Origin: GCA-020343675 sp964462945
GTDB lineage: Bacteria > Planctomycetota > Phycisphaerae > Sedimentisphaerales > Anaerobacaceae
Assembly: GCA_964462945.1 (NCBI GenBank)
Contig: CAYWZW010000016.1
Coordinates: 1 to 64,000 of the forward strand
Length of the DNA stretch: 64,000 nt
Direction of reading: 5' to 3'
Position 1 is the stretch's first letter, and every line of letters begins with the position of its first letter. The position numbers and the translations under genes are program-made. Positions 18,365-28,196 of this stretch are shown here, one piece after another. The notes under the pieces were generated by a model. The model was not told where the DNA came from and made no database searches. It worked only from the letters and a program-made list of their open reading frames with translations.

Positions 18365-18690
18365 TCACTTCCTTACATTTTCTGCTTGCGGCAGCTTTGC
18401 TCGCCACTCTTCGGCTTCTTCCGGTTTGCCCCAGGATTCGTACAGCTCGATCAGGTTGTGCCATGACTCTAATGTGTGGGGGTGGGCGTCACCGAGTCTC
18501 TGGCGTCGGCCTTCTAAGGCTTCAAGAAGTAATTTCTCCGCTTCTTCGTAGCGAGCTTGCTCTTTGTATAGCACAGCCAGGTCATTTTGTAGATGCCACC
18601 AGCATTGCTGGATGGCCGTTATCCAGCTTGAGTTTCTTACCCTTTAATGCTTCATTGAACAAGGACGCGGCCTTGTCGTCGCCGATTATC
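18365..18690 (-). pseudogene. 3' fragment of a TPR (kinesin-light-chain-type) gene
   Basis: The minus strand at 18574-18365 reads LYKEQARYEEAEKLLLEALE, then LGDAHPHTLESWHNLIELYE and the end EWRAKLPQAENVRK: two TPR_12-like units of the sort found at the C-terminus of planctomycete TPR proteins and kinases. Further upstream, in another frame (to about 18690), FNEALKGKKLKLDNGHP is one more unit, so there is a frameshift. The fragment starts right at the 3' end of the CotH gene, with no start codon of its own. Confidence 0.75.
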
Positions 18691-18693
18691 TGT

Positions 18694-21600
18694 TCATTGA
18701 CCGTGCCCCACTTGGTTGGGTGAACCGGGGGTGGGGCTCTGAAAGCTCCAGAAATTATCTCCGTCCGGAAACCGACCGTAGGATACATCCTCGAACTGGC
18801 CATCGAAAAGAATCGAGTCAATTATCGTTTTGCCGTCGTTGTCAACCAATACGATGGTTTCGCCGTTCACGCTGAGCTGGTAGTTCGTATGGTAAACGCC
18901 CTGCGTGCCGTCATCGTCGGCGTAGAAGATAAGGTATTGGCCGGGCTTGATGCTGACTCCGGCACCAATCTGCCATTTGGTCAGGTTCTGGAATTCGTCG
19001 GTCAGGTACATGCCTTCGAGATCGATCGTGCCGGCCGTTCCGTTGTAAAGTTCGATCCAGTCGGGGAATTCGCCGGGCTCATCGGGGTCTTCGAGCGTCG
19101 TTTGATTGGAGGCCATAAGTTCGTTTATCACGAGTCCCTTCAATCCAACCATAAACCTTGCTTCGGTCAGAGCGCCCCACTGGCCGGCATTGAACGTACG
19201 GGCCTTGACGGTAGTAGTCTGGTCCAGGATAATCGACGGCGAGGCAGTGCCTGCAATAAGCCCGACAAGTTCCAGGTCGAAGCTTATATCAGAGCTGGAG
19301 CCGCTGACCTGATGGATCTCGACGGCGATGATGTTGGTGCCATCGACCAAAATATCCGGATCGATATCGTACGTATAGAACGTCGACTCATCGGCGCCGC
19401 CTACCGGCACACCAGACCCCGAAGCCCACGTCAGATAGTTGATATTGCCGCTGGGCATATTGATACGGGTGGCCTCTACGCCGTTGATGTACACAACCGC
19501 ACCGTCGTCCCGCACGATCCCAAGCGCCAGCTCGGTAAAATTGGAGGCCTCTTCGACATGGAACATGTGCCGAAAGTAAGTTGTGGCATATCTGTTGTTA
19601 GGGCTGCGTCCATAACCAACTACAGTCGCCTCGTCGCCGTCCCCGTAACCCAGTTGCGCGGGTCCCGCGGCCCAACGGCTGTCGTTGAAGTTCAGGTAGC
19701 GCCATGCCGTGCCCTGGTCCGAACCGTCGTCCTTGTATCGCCAGATAGAGCCCTTGCTGATTAATGTCATGCTGGTGGTGTCCTGTGCGAAGACTGCTGC
19801 ATTCGGATTGATGCCTCCGCCCCAGATTCGCGGATCGGATCCATCCAGCGTGTAATAAATCGTTCCCGGCGTACCGTTACTCTGTGACATGAGCAATTCG
19901 AATCCGGGTATGATTTCTCCGCCGTGTTGATTGAATGATATCAATGCCATATCCGGGAACATACCCACCGAGCGCATCTGGTTGATGACAATCTGTGTCC
20001 GGGCGGGGAAGAAAGTATTGAGCATGTAATTGTTCTGCCCTTCCCAATCGTCCTTTGTGCGCGGCGGATTTCTCTTGGCGTCGCCCCATCGCGCCGACTC
20101 GGCAATAATCGCCAGGTCGATCTGGTCTACCCGGGCCGTCCAGCGCCGGATATTCGGAGTCGCTGATAAGAGTCCGCCGTTAGAGAAATCCATATTCACC
20201 CGGTCGGCGAACTGCATAAGATACTCTGGGTTGTCGGTGAGACGCAGGTGGAGCCAGGCCGGGTTAAAATGTCGCCATTGCTGCCCGATCGTTCGGTCGG
20301 TGGGATCGGTCAGGAGCCGCCCTTCGTTGAGCCCGCCGTTGGCCCCCAAAGAGTGCTCGGCATCGTGACGGTACCAGGTGAATCCTTCAGGGCGGACACG
20401 ATTGTAAATTGCGAATACGTTGTTGGAGAAATGGGCCCAGCAACTCACCGGCGAATCGGGATCACCTGTATAGTAGGTGCATATCATATAGTCCATGAGG
20501 TTCTCAGGATTGAGCAGCCTCTCGCCGTAAGGGTCAGGCGTTCCATCCGGCCGAAGGCCCTGCACGGCAAGATATGCCGCGTTGGAGCTAAAGCCGGCGA
20601 CCGCAGCGTCGTACAACCGCCGATATGCATCCATATTACCGTCTGTTGCCTGCAGCGCTCGTGAGCCCGATGAATCGTTCTTGATTACATCGTACTCTTC
20701 CTTGTCCCCACCCAGGTATGACTCCGCAAAATCGGCATCGGCCCTTTCCTGCGTCTGATAGAGACCCCAATAGTGCCCATTTATGTAGAGATGGTAATAT
20801 CGGCTGCGGGTGTACGGCTGACCCATGTCATGCTGTACGTCGCGGGAGAAAACGTCTCTGATAAACGTATTCTGGGAACTGCCCTCGTACGACCAGGAAT
20901 AATTCTGGCTGGTGGACAGATCGATCTTGTCGAATTCGTCCACTCCCTCACCGCCGAAAAGCGGGTATCGGAGCTTTCCTTCCCCGTACTCACTGCGGAA
21001 GAACAGCCGGAAAGCATGCTTTGGATTGCTGCCGCTTCGGCTGAATGCCCCGCGTATCCTCAAACCCGCATCAAGCCCAAATCCCGGCGTCCCGTCCGGA
21101 TTGAGCAGCTCAACTGACGTGCGCCGCTCCCAGTTTCGGCCGTCGTTACCAGCATGGACGTATATGCCCGTGGATCGGTCGAAAAGATTCGCCAGATCCG
21201 TTACCAGCGAGATTGTCGATATATCGAGCAAGGCATCCTCGATAAGACCGGCCCAACAGGGATCGTTAACGATATCCGGATCCATGCCGTAATCAATGAC
21301 CTGGCCGTTAACGCTGCCTGTCGGCCAGCCGGGGCCGGGTGCCTGGCCGTTAGGTGATTGTCTTATAACGTCATTGATAAAGATATAGGTTTTCGTAACG
21401 ACATTTGGATCCTGATAGTTCGGCTTAAAAGCTGCGGCTCGGAGAACGGTCGTACCGGCAATTGTAAGAGGGCTTCTATAGACGATGCCGGTATTCAATT
21501 TGGGAGTTGAACCGTCTAATGTGTAGCGTATCTGGGCAGCCTGTGTGGGTGTGGTGAGCGTCAACTGAAACGGCGAATCGTAGAATCCACGCTCGACACT

Positions 21601-21723
21601 AAACTCGATGTCCCGCACTGTATTCGTTAACGATTGGCCGCGCACTTCCGGCTCAGTCACACAAAGAACAAAACATAACGTCAGAAATAAAACAGCGACT
21701 AAATGTATTGACCCAATCCTCAT
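18694..21723 (-). CDS. Secreted CotH-kinase-family protein with chitobiase-like and lamin-tail domains
   Basis: 1009 aa from the ATG at 21723, which follows GTGAGGTTTAAG; a GTG at 21735 is the alternative. Signal peptide at about residues 1-30. Order of domains: chitobiase C-terminal-like (FYDSPFQLTL ... IRYTLDGSTP), CotH-like region (about 180-560, with GLRIRGAFSRSGSNPKHAFR, YHLYINGHYWGLYQTQERAD and WYRHDAEHSLG), a second chitobiase-like unit (GTIYYTLDGSDPR), a beta-sandwich with WRYLNFNDSRWAAGPAQLGY, and a C-terminal lamin-tail domain (VINELMASN ... PDWIELYNGT). This is a common planctomycete exoprotein layout. Kinase activity is not certain. Confidence 0.85.
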   Translation of the reverse strand: MRIGSIHLVAVLFLTLCFVLCVTEPEVRGQSLTNTVRDIEFSVERGFYDSPFQLTLTTPTQAAQIRYTLDGSTPKLNTGIVYRSPLTIAGTTVLRAAAFKPNYQDPNVVTKTYIFINDVIRQSPNGQAPGPGWPTGSVNGQVIDYGMDPDIVNDPCWAGLIEDALLDISTISLVTDLANLFDRSTGIYVHAGNDGRNWERRTSVELLNPDGTPGFGLDAGLRIRGAFSRSGSNPKHAFRLFFRSEYGEGKLRYPLFGGEGVDEFDKIDLSTSQNYSWSYEGSSQNTFIRDVFSRDVQHDMGQPYTRSRYYHLYINGHYWGLYQTQERADADFAESYLGGDKEEYDVIKNDSSGSRALQATDGNMDAYRRLYDAAVAGFSSNAAYLAVQGLRPDGTPDPYGERLLNPENLMDYMICTYYTGDPDSPVSCWAHFSNNVFAIYNRVRPEGFTWYRHDAEHSLGANGGLNEGRLLTDPTDRTIGQQWRHFNPAWLHLRLTDNPEYLMQFADRVNMDFSNGGLLSATPNIRRWTARVDQIDLAIIAESARWGDAKRNPPRTKDDWEGQNNYMLNTFFPARTQIVINQMRSVGMFPDMALISFNQHGGEIIPGFELLMSQSNGTPGTIYYTLDGSDPRIWGGGINPNAAVFAQDTTSMTLISKGSIWRYKDDGSDQGTAWRYLNFNDSRWAAGPAQLGYGDGDEATVVGYGRSPNNRYATTYFRHMFHVEEASNFTELALGIVRDDGAVVYINGVEATRINMPSGNINYLTWASGSGVPVGGADESTFYTYDIDPDILVDGTNIIAVEIHQVSGSSSDISFDLELVGLIAGTASPSIILDQTTTVKARTFNAGQWGALTEARFMVGLKGLVINELMASNQTTLEDPDEPGEFPDWIELYNGTAGTIDLEGMYLTDEFQNLTKWQIGAGVSIKPGQYLIFYADDDGTQGVYHTNYQLSVNGETIVLVDNDGKTIIDSILFDGQFEDVSYGRFPDGDNFWSFQSPTPGSPNQVGHGQ

Positions 21724-21784
21724 CTTAAACCTCACCGTGATTCTTCTTTGCCCTTCGTCGTCACTCCCCCCACGAAGATACTAC

Positions 21785-21793
21785 ATTATAGCA
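21785..21793 (-). promoter_or_regulatory. Extended -10 promoter element of the CotH gene
   Basis: The minus strand reads TGCTATAAT, an extended -10 box, about 62 nt before the start at 21723. No good -35 box is seen, as is normal for this type. Confidence 0.45.
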
Positions 21794-22004
21794 TATTAAT
21801 GGATGAAAATGATAGTTGTGTTTAGCGAAGGTTTCGTTCTTGATTATCTGCAAGCATCTACGTATGATTACCGACCGCCTCATCGAAAGACCTCAAAGAA
21901 ACAAGAGATTCTTTACCATCTCCCGATCATTGCTTTGGATCAAAGTCGAGAAAAAGCAGGAAAGTGGCATATTCAACGCATAAATGGCTGCGTTCCCACT
22001 ACGA

Positions 22005-22090
22005 AACGCCCGTTGGCAACCCAGGGCTACGGCTGCGGGTCCTCCAACAAACCGCCTCCCGGCTGTCGCGGAGTAGGGTGGCTAGAGCAG
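22005..22090 (+). repeat. Dispersed repeat family C, copy 9
   Basis: CCCAGGGCTACGGCTGCGGG, then CCGCCTCCCGGCTGTCGCGG and AGTAGGGTGG. The rest of the 21794-22344 gap shows no gene I can support. Confidence 0.75.
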
Positions 22091-22344
22091 GTTACTCTTT
22101 TGTAGAGCTTTGGATGGAATCAGATTGCGGCACGAGCTCTCCATCGTTACGATGGTGCTTGAGTTGCCCAGTATCATAGGACGTGTACTGTGCAGGAGTA
22201 CGGGCTATAAAGTCAAATGGGAAATCCCGGGGCGAAGTATTTGGGATGATACGCAACCACTCGGTCCGTCCGTACAGGGGTTGGCAGTACTGGGTGAATT
22301 ATTATCGCTCGTAAATATAAATAGAAGAGAAGGAGGTTTTGAGT

Positions 22345-23562
22345 ATGGTTCGCGAAATAAGCATTGTGTTCGTGGTTGTCGTGGCTATTCTGTCTCTCGT
22401 GTTGACGGTGCAGCCACAGGATCGTCAAGACGGTGCGCCGGGCGGTTCACCGCCGATGCCCGATCTCCGGTCGGCGCCGCCCCTAAATGTCGCACCGCCT
22501 ATCCCATTGATCCGCCAGCAGGCCGAGGAACTGCGTGCCCGGGCAAGAGAAGCGCAAGAGCTCTCCGACCGGCTGCGCCGACAGGCGGATGAGCTTGACC
22601 AAGTGGCAAAGCGGCAGATGGATCGCGGCAGAGGCCCGCAGGATATGGAGGGAGGGCAGCGCGAGCTGGCCGAGATCAAAGACGCCATTGGCCGTGCGGA
22701 ACGGGAGGGACGCGGGCAGGATGCAGCCGAGCTGCGCAAGCGTGCCGAGCAACTAATGGGGAGATTCCAACCCATGCAGCCCGGTCCTGGCATGGATGAG
22801 CGGCAAGAGATCAAAGGAAAGATCGAGCGTTTGCGCAATGAGGCCCGGATGGCCAAGGAGCAGGGCCGCGTTGACGATTCCAAACGCGTCTCACAAGAGG
22901 CAGATCGCCTGGAGCAACAGTTGCGTGAGCAAGGGCCGCGTGGAAACGACCAGCCCGGCAGGCCGATGCCCCCGGAAGTTCAGGATATACTCAAGGCCGC
23001 CGAGCAGGCAGAGCGCGAGGGCCGGATGGACGATGCCCGCCGACAGCGCGAGAAGGCCGAGATCGTGGCACGTCAACTGCAGGAGCAAAAGAGGCAGAGC
23101 TCCGACCAGCAGGGGCCTCGCGGCGGCGAGCCGCAGGAGATCAAAAGGAAGATCGAGCAATTGCGAGATGAGGCGAAGAAGGCCAAGGAGCAAGACCGCA
23201 TCGAGGATGCTGACCGTCTTTGGAAGGAGGCCGATCGCCTGGAGCAACAGTTGCGTGAGCAAGGGCCGCGTGGAAACGACCAGCCCGGCAGGCCGATGCC
23301 CCCGGAAGTTCAGGATATACTCAAGGCCGCCGAGCAGGCAGAGCGCGAGGGCCGGATGGACGATGCCCGCCGACAGCGCGAGAAGGCCGAGATCGTGGCC
23401 CGTCAACTGCAGGAGCAAAAGAGGCAGAGCTCCGACCAGCCGAGTGGGCAGTTGAAGGATGAAATCATGCGTGGTATGGAAGATCTCCAAAAGGAGATCG
23501 GGCGGCTCTGGCAGGCAGTGAATGAGATGCGAAACCAGCTCAAAGAAGGCAAACCGATGTGA
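22345..23562 (+). CDS. Exported or membrane-anchored coiled-coil protein with duplicated segment
   Basis: 405 aa from the ATG at 22345, eight bases after AGGAGG (22331-22336); a TTG at 22339 is too close to it. Residues 3-23 are hydrophobic (REISIVFVVVVAILSLVLTV), a signal anchor or signal peptide. The rest is charged, rich in E, R, Q and K, and predicted to be coiled coil, with repeated units of the type EIKxKIExLRxEAxxAKEQxR and PPEVQDILKAAEQAEREGRM. Two long stretches are almost identical because of a recent 330-bp duplication. No catalytic motif is visible; a structural or envelope role is a guess. Confidence 0.7.
   Translation: MVREISIVFVVVVAILSLVLTVQPQDRQDGAPGGSPPMPDLRSAPPLNVAPPIPLIRQQAEELRARAREAQELSDRLRRQADELDQVAKRQMDRGRGPQDMEGGQRELAEIKDAIGRAEREGRGQDAAELRKRAEQLMGRFQPMQPGPGMDERQEIKGKIERLRNEARMAKEQGRVDDSKRVSQEADRLEQQLREQGPRGNDQPGRPMPPEVQDILKAAEQAEREGRMDDARRQREKAEIVARQLQEQKRQSSDQQGPRGGEPQEIKRKIEQLRDEAKKAKEQDRIEDADRLWKEADRLEQQLREQGPRGNDQPGRPMPPEVQDILKAAEQAEREGRMDDARRQREKAEIVARQLQEQKRQSSDQPSGQLKDEIMRGMEDLQKEIGRLWQAVNEMRNQLKEGKPM
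22903..23439 (+). repeat. Internal direct duplication, 330-bp period
   Basis: 22903-23109 and 23233-23439 (207 bp each) differ at a single base by eye (A at 23070, C at 23400). The period is 330 bp, so the reading frame is kept and 110 residues are added. Confidence 0.9.
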
Positions 23563-23744
23563 CACCCGATGCGTGCGCTCAGATTCGGCAAGGACGGCGG
23601 AAACAGTAGGATCATGTCCCGAATCGCCCGAAGCGACTACCTGTATTGTCGGTGTTTCAGCATTGAATCATGTACACACGTGGAACATGATTCAAGATGA
23701 CTAAGCCTGCGAATTCAGACCGATCAACCATTGGAGCCGGGGGC

Positions 23745-23815
23745 AAGGCTGGGGATTCGCCTATTTCTTCGCCCTCTGCTTTCGCAGCAGGTCGGCGATG
23801 GAAGTGTAGGCATTA
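23745..23815 (-). pseudogene. Orphan ankyrin-type gene tail
   Basis: The minus strand reads AYTSIADLLRKQRAKK then TAG, the ankyrin C-terminal pattern without an upstream gene. Family C core sequence is not next to this one. Confidence 0.5.
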
Positions 23816-23933
23816 TCTTGTCCTGATGTCGGCTATGCTATACGCATTTGCCAAGAAATTTCTTAAGAATATCTGGAAGAGATCGAAAGTAATATCGACA
23901 TGATTTGTAACCTCGCCAATGCTCCATGATCCC

Positions 23934-23962
23934 GCCCTGGGTTACACCAGGGCTTCTTTGTT
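23934..23962 (+). terminator. Rho-independent terminator
   Basis: GCCCTGG (23934-23940), loop GTTACA, CCAGGGC (23947-23953), then TTCTTTGTT. It lies about 370 bp past the coiled-coil gene. Confidence 0.7.
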
Positions 23963-24009
23963 GCTCCCTGAAGCAAGTGCGAACTAAGAAAGAGACCGCC
24001 AGTACATGC

Positions 24010-24095
24010 TGAATGACCTTCGGCAGTCAAGGGCTACCGCTCCGGCTCTCTCCCACAAACCGCCTCCCGGCTGTCACGAGGAGGGGATGGTTAGA
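24010..24095 (+). repeat. Dispersed repeat family C, copy 10
   Basis: GGGCTACCGCTCCGGCTCTC, then CCGCCTCCCGGCTGTCACGA and GGAGGGGATGG. Confidence 0.7.
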
Positions 24096-24195
24096 AGCAA
24101 CAATTGAAGCTGCACTCGAAACGTCTTAGAATGAAGTCTATACGTTCTTCATACAGTCTCGATGTTGGCCGAGAGGCGAAGTTGAGGAATCTGCT

Positions 24196-25350
24196 ATGAT
24201 CCAGGGTGGCGCACTAAGGCAACTAACGCATTCTCGCCCAAGTCGCGTGAATTCATTTATCACCTTGGGAGCAGTATTCAGCCTGTTAGGCTATTTCCCA
24301 GCTGTTCTTGAGAGTTCTCAACCGACAGAAACTGAATGGATTCTCGCGAGTGACAAACGCACATTGGTCTGGGGCGTCAAAGGCGGGATTGTGTTCGCCG
24401 TTTGGCCCAGTGGTCTTGGGACAGAGGGTGTTGGAGGGCCACGAGGCCTGTTTCGGATTGGATGCGAGCGCGACGGGAAAATGACCCTCGTCAACTTCAT
24501 TGCGGTTGACCCGATCGTCAAAGGCGAGAGAGGGTTCAGCGAATTGGAGCTGAGTTCCATTATCACGCAAGACGAACCCGTAGCACTAAGGAGGGGAAAG
24601 TTCATCTGGCCCTATTCCGAATACCCGCCCTCGAAGGTCAAGAACCAGGCCAACACAGTCGAGGATATGCAGGGTCTGTCAGTACCAGGGTGGTTTTCGC
24701 AGCCGTCGGCGGGAGTGGAGCAGCTCAATGTCGCCTTCGAGGTTGAGAGGTTCAGCAATGGCGCTCACGCTTGGATCGTAGCGTCGGTCCGCAGCGATAC
24801 ACCACAGGAAGTAACCTTTACGATCCATGCGGCTCCGGATAGCACACCGATGGAAAGTTGTATCTTGACCGCAACGATGGGAAACTACATCCGTGCGAGG
24901 CACCTTTGGCTTCAGGACCGCGTTGTCTATAGCAAGACGCTCTGGCCGGATCCTGTAACAGCCGGTGTCGGATCTGTGGGGTTTACACCTCCTGAGTTCT
25001 TCGAGGAAAGTTCGATGTGCCGTTTGAGGAACGGTTCGCTTATCGTTATGCTCACTACTGACGAGGACGACCCGTCGAAGATCCTGCCGAAACTTGCTCA
25101 CTGGCACTACCAAGGGTGCAAGGTCACACAGTACTGGCGAGCCTATCCGCACAAGGAGCATCCCCTGCGTATCCGCGTGAATGGACGGTTCACGTATTGG
25201 ATGTCCCGCAGCCCGATCCCCAACGGTGTGGCCTATGAGAACTTTGAACTTGTGCAGGATTACTTTGAGGGGCAACAATTTGTTTTCGGCCTAACCGAAT
25301 CATCACCGACACAGTTCGAGTTGACCGCGGAGCCACCGAAACCTCCATAG
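24196..25350 (+). CDS. Exported protein of unknown function
   Basis: 384 aa, not recognised. A hydrophobic segment near residues 20-38 (FITLGAVFSLLGYFPAVL) suggests a signal peptide or anchor. The rest is globular with many aromatic residues (VWGVKGGIVFAVWPSGLGT, YWRAYPHKEHPLRIRVNGRF), and looks beta-rich. The ATG at 24196 follows GAGGAA, but the DNA there (AATCTGCTATGATCC) resembles the LamG promoter region (AATCTGCTATAAATC), so an in-frame GTG at 24247 is an alternative start. No partner gene is adjacent. Confidence 0.6.
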   Translation: MIQGGALRQLTHSRPSRVNSFITLGAVFSLLGYFPAVLESSQPTETEWILASDKRTLVWGVKGGIVFAVWPSGLGTEGVGGPRGLFRIGCERDGKMTLVNFIAVDPIVKGERGFSELELSSIITQDEPVALRRGKFIWPYSEYPPSKVKNQANTVEDMQGLSVPGWFSQPSAGVEQLNVAFEVERFSNGAHAWIVASVRSDTPQEVTFTIHAAPDSTPMESCILTATMGNYIRARHLWLQDRVVYSKTLWPDPVTAGVGSVGFTPPEFFEESSMCRLRNGSLIVMLTTDEDDPSKILPKLAHWHYQGCKVTQYWRAYPHKEHPLRIRVNGRFTYWMSRSPIPNGVAYENFELVQDYFEGQQFVFGLTESSPTQFELTAEPPKPP

Positions 25351-25364
25351 ACGACCTCAAAAGA

Positions 25365-25500
25365 TGGCCATTCAGGGCTCCCATTCCAGCTCTCCACCAA
25401 ACCGCCTCCTGGCTGTCGTGGGTGGGGTATGGGTGGCTGAGGGCTGGTTATTCCTTGGCGCCGTGCTTGGGCAGTAGATCGCCGATGGGGGTGTAGCCGA
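25365..25500 (+). repeat. Dispersed repeat family C, copy 11, with ankyrin-type gene tail
   Basis: Core CCGCCTCCTGGCTGTCGTGG at about 25402-25421. The minus strand from about 25500 to 25455 reads GYTPIGDLLPKHGAKE then TAA, the best preserved ankyrin ending of the window. Confidence 0.7.
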
Positions 25501-25666
25501 GGTGGCGAGGTGCAAGCCCACCATCATTCCAGGATGATCTATGAGAGCTGGCCGACCTCGTGAGCTTGCGGGCAAGTCCAACGAACGGTAAGATGGTGAA
25601 CATCAGCAGCCTTTCGGTTGCACTGTTCGCATTCAGAAATGGAAGGATTTCATTGGAGGACGAACG

Positions 25667-26728
25667 ATGGCAACAGCAAGGCGACACTGCACTCGTCGCC
25701 GATTTCTCGGCGTTGCCGCCGCCTCCACGGTGGTTGCGGCGCTCGGACGGTCGGGCCGGGCCTCTGCGAAGAGTCTCGACAAGCCGCCGAATCGCAAAAT
25801 GATCCTGTCGTTCTATTGTGACGACACGGGTCCTCATGTGGCCGGGGCCAAGGCCTTTGAGACCTTCCTCGACTACTGCGCCCGTCAGGGCATCGCTGGG
25901 GAATCAAGTGCCATCCTTGGTGTGAGCGGCCACAGCATCTCTCGCAACCCGAACGAGGAGGAAAAGGCATACCTTAGGCAAGTCGGGCAAGCGCATGGAT
26001 GCGGCATTGATACGCACATGGAGCTGATGACGCACCACGGCCTGTTTGATTTCGATGCCGATCGCCAGCGAGAGGGCGCTGCCCACGAGGGACTGTGGCT
26101 GCACGAGCCTGGGATTGCCGTGGAGGAATACCAGCGTTACTTCGCCAGTATCATTGCGGAGGGGCGGCGTGCCGCAGTGCGGTTCACAGGATTGACTTGG
26201 CCGGGCTGCGGCTGCGATGCCTGCACTCGCCGGTACGCCGAGTTGCGTGCAAGCGGCCACGCGGAGCCGAACCCCGCCGTCTGGAAAGCGCTGCTCAATC
26301 TGGCCAAAGAAGGGGGATTCCGCGGGCGCACTATCCCCTGCTTCTTTAATTCCAGCGAAACTGACTATGGCATGCATCGCAAGGCCAGCGACGGGAAGTA
26401 TGGCGTCTACGACCTGATGCCCAACGCCGAAGACCGCTTTGGCATCTGGGAGAACAACCCCAAGCGAGTCGACCCCGATTACTACCTCACGGAAGATGGC
26501 AAGTCGGGCATCCTCGTTCGTCATCTCCAGTCCGGCGCGCCCTATTGTATCTGGTACGCTCATTGGCAAGGCTTGAACCCCGCGAAAGGCGTCGGCTGGC
26601 CGGCGTTCGTCACGGTGGTGGAACGGATCAAGAGGTATCTGTCTGACCGTGTGGTGTGGATGCGTCCCAGCGAGATCACAGATCGCTATCACGCCACGGG
26701 AGGATGGAGCTTCCTGGAGAATGTGTAG
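25667..26728 (+). CDS. Tat-exported protein, possibly NodB/deacetylase-like fold
   Basis: 353 aa, ATG at 25667 after GGAGGACGAACG. A twin-arginine signal (CTRRRFLGVAAAS) covers residues 1-33, so a folded, perhaps metal-bound, protein is exported. The mature part opens with KMILSFYCDDTGP, like the first strand and Asp-Asp of NodB-type polysaccharide deacetylases, then has THMELMTHHG (candidate metal His) and LTWPGCGCDACTRR (a C-x-C-x-x-C cluster). The family is not certain. It lies 97 bp before an oxidoreductase gene in the same direction. Confidence 0.65.
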   Translation: MATARRHCTRRRFLGVAAASTVVAALGRSGRASAKSLDKPPNRKMILSFYCDDTGPHVAGAKAFETFLDYCARQGIAGESSAILGVSGHSISRNPNEEEKAYLRQVGQAHGCGIDTHMELMTHHGLFDFDADRQREGAAHEGLWLHEPGIAVEEYQRYFASIIAEGRRAAVRFTGLTWPGCGCDACTRRYAELRASGHAEPNPAVWKALLNLAKEGGFRGRTIPCFFNSSETDYGMHRKASDGKYGVYDLMPNAEDRFGIWENNPKRVDPDYYLTEDGKSGILVRHLQSGAPYCIWYAHWQGLNPAKGVGWPAFVTVVERIKRYLSDRVVWMRPSEITDRYHATGGWSFLENV

Positions 26729-26825
26729 CGGGACAAGGGGCTCTTAGCCTGGCGCCAAAAGCATCATGATGACGTCCAGGCCAAGACCCGGAAACTCAAG
26801 TTCTATACCCTACGGAGAATTCGAC

Positions 26826-28196
26826 ATGAGACATTATTCTAACACACGAAGTTCGATTCGGCGCAAGTCCTCACGTCGGGACGTTTTGAAGTGGAGCGGG
26901 AAGGCGGTTGCAGCATCCGTGCTGGCGGGGGTCGGCATACCTGCGGTGTATGCGGCGGAGGATGGCACCACTCGACTGGCTCTGATCGGCTGTGGCGGTC
27001 GCGGCTGCGGAGCGGCGGCGAATGCGTTCGATTCGCCCAATGGGCCGGTCAAACTGGTAGCGATGGCGGACTTCTTCGAGAACCGGCTGGCCAACGCCCA
27101 CAAGGTCTTGAGCGAGCAGTACGGCGCGTGGATGGATGTGCCGGCGGAGCGGCGATTCGCAGGCTTCGAGGCCTGGCGCCAGGCGATTGACGTTCTGCGC
27201 CCTGGTGATGTGGCGATGCTGACCGGCTACGCGGGCTTTCGGCCGAGGCAATTGGAATATGCGGTGGAGAGGGGTATTAACGTGTTTATGGAAAAGTCGT
27301 TTGCGACGGACCCGCCGGCTGTTCGACGCGTGATCAAGGCGGGAGAGGCCGCCGAGAAGAAGAACCTCAAGATCGCCGCTGGCTTGCAGTGCCGGCACTC
27401 GCAAAATCGCCAGGAACTCATCAAACGTATCCGCGACGGGCAGCTCGGCGACATTCAGCTTATCCGTGCCTACCGGATGCAGCCGTGCGGTCCGCTGGGC
27501 CCGCGGCCGGCGGCTGTGAAAGATCTGCACTGGCAGATTCGCAACTTCACACATTTCCTTTGGGTGTCGGGTGGGCTCTTCGCGGAGATGAACATTCATC
27601 AGATCGACGAGATCTGCTGGATCAAGGATGCCTGGCCGGTGTCCGCGCACGGCATCAGCGGGCGCGCCGCCAACAGTACCGACTGCGGCCAGAACCTCGA
27701 CTCGTTCACCATCGAGTGGACGTTTTCCGACGGCACCAAGGCGTTTGACGTGGTCCGCTGGCTCCCGAACTGCCACCCTGAATTCGCCACGTATATCCAC
27801 GGGACCCGATGCGCCGCGCAGTTCTCCGGCAGCAATCATGAAGGGACGGTGCACACTTATAAGGACCAGCGATGCTCTGGCGACAACGTGGCCTGGCGCG
27901 CGCCGAAGGAAGCTGTTACGCCCTGGCAGGCGGAGTGGGACGTGTTGCTCGATGCCATCCGCCGCGACCGTCCGCACAATGAGGCTAAACGTGCCGCTCT
28001 CTCGAATCTGGCGGACATCATAGGCCGGGCGGCGGCCCATTCCGGCAGGATCATCACGTGGGAGCAAGCGATGGCCTCCGACTTCCGGTTTTGCCCGGAC
28101 ATCGACCGTCTCACCGACCAGAGCGCTCCACCCATACAAGCCGATGCCCAGGGCCGCTACCCCGTGCCAATTCCAGGTCAATGGACGGAGATCTGA
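26826..28196 (+). CDS. Tat-exported Gfo/Idh/MocA-family oxidoreductase
   Basis: 456 aa from the ATG at 26826, chosen for the GGAGAA just upstream; the frame runs back to 26766. The twin-arginine signal is SSRRDVLKWSG, followed by a hydrophobic stretch. The NAD(P)-binding Rossmann motif is ALIGCGGRGCG. The usual catalytic E-K-P reads EKSF here, and a later H-Q-I-D offers the catalytic His. Such planctomycete proteins are thought to oxidise sugars or sugar derivatives in the periplasm. The replaced proline is unusual but the Lys is kept. Confidence 0.88.
   Translation: MRHYSNTRSSIRRKSSRRDVLKWSGKAVAASVLAGVGIPAVYAAEDGTTRLALIGCGGRGCGAAANAFDSPNGPVKLVAMADFFENRLANAHKVLSEQYGAWMDVPAERRFAGFEAWRQAIDVLRPGDVAMLTGYAGFRPRQLEYAVERGINVFMEKSFATDPPAVRRVIKAGEAAEKKNLKIAAGLQCRHSQNRQELIKRIRDGQLGDIQLIRAYRMQPCGPLGPRPAAVKDLHWQIRNFTHFLWVSGGLFAEMNIHQIDEICWIKDAWPVSAHGISGRAANSTDCGQNLDSFTIEWTFSDGTKAFDVVRWLPNCHPEFATYIHGTRCAAQFSGSNHEGTVHTYKDQRCSGDNVAWRAPKEAVTPWQAEWDVLLDAIRRDRPHNEAKRAALSNLADIIGRAAAHSGRIITWEQAMASDFRFCPDIDRLTDQSAPPIQADAQGRYPVPIPGQWTEI

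Noticed and set aside
22110..22592. 160-codon plus-strand frame overlapping the coiled-coil gene start
   Set aside because: It overlaps the better supported start at 22345 (AGGAGG) in another frame and has no protein-like composition.
6418..25500. CRISPR array (repeated GC-rich units in intergenic DNA)
   Set aside because: Copies lie kilobases apart, are imperfect, have no regular spacers, and no cas gene is present. They are a dispersed repeat family.
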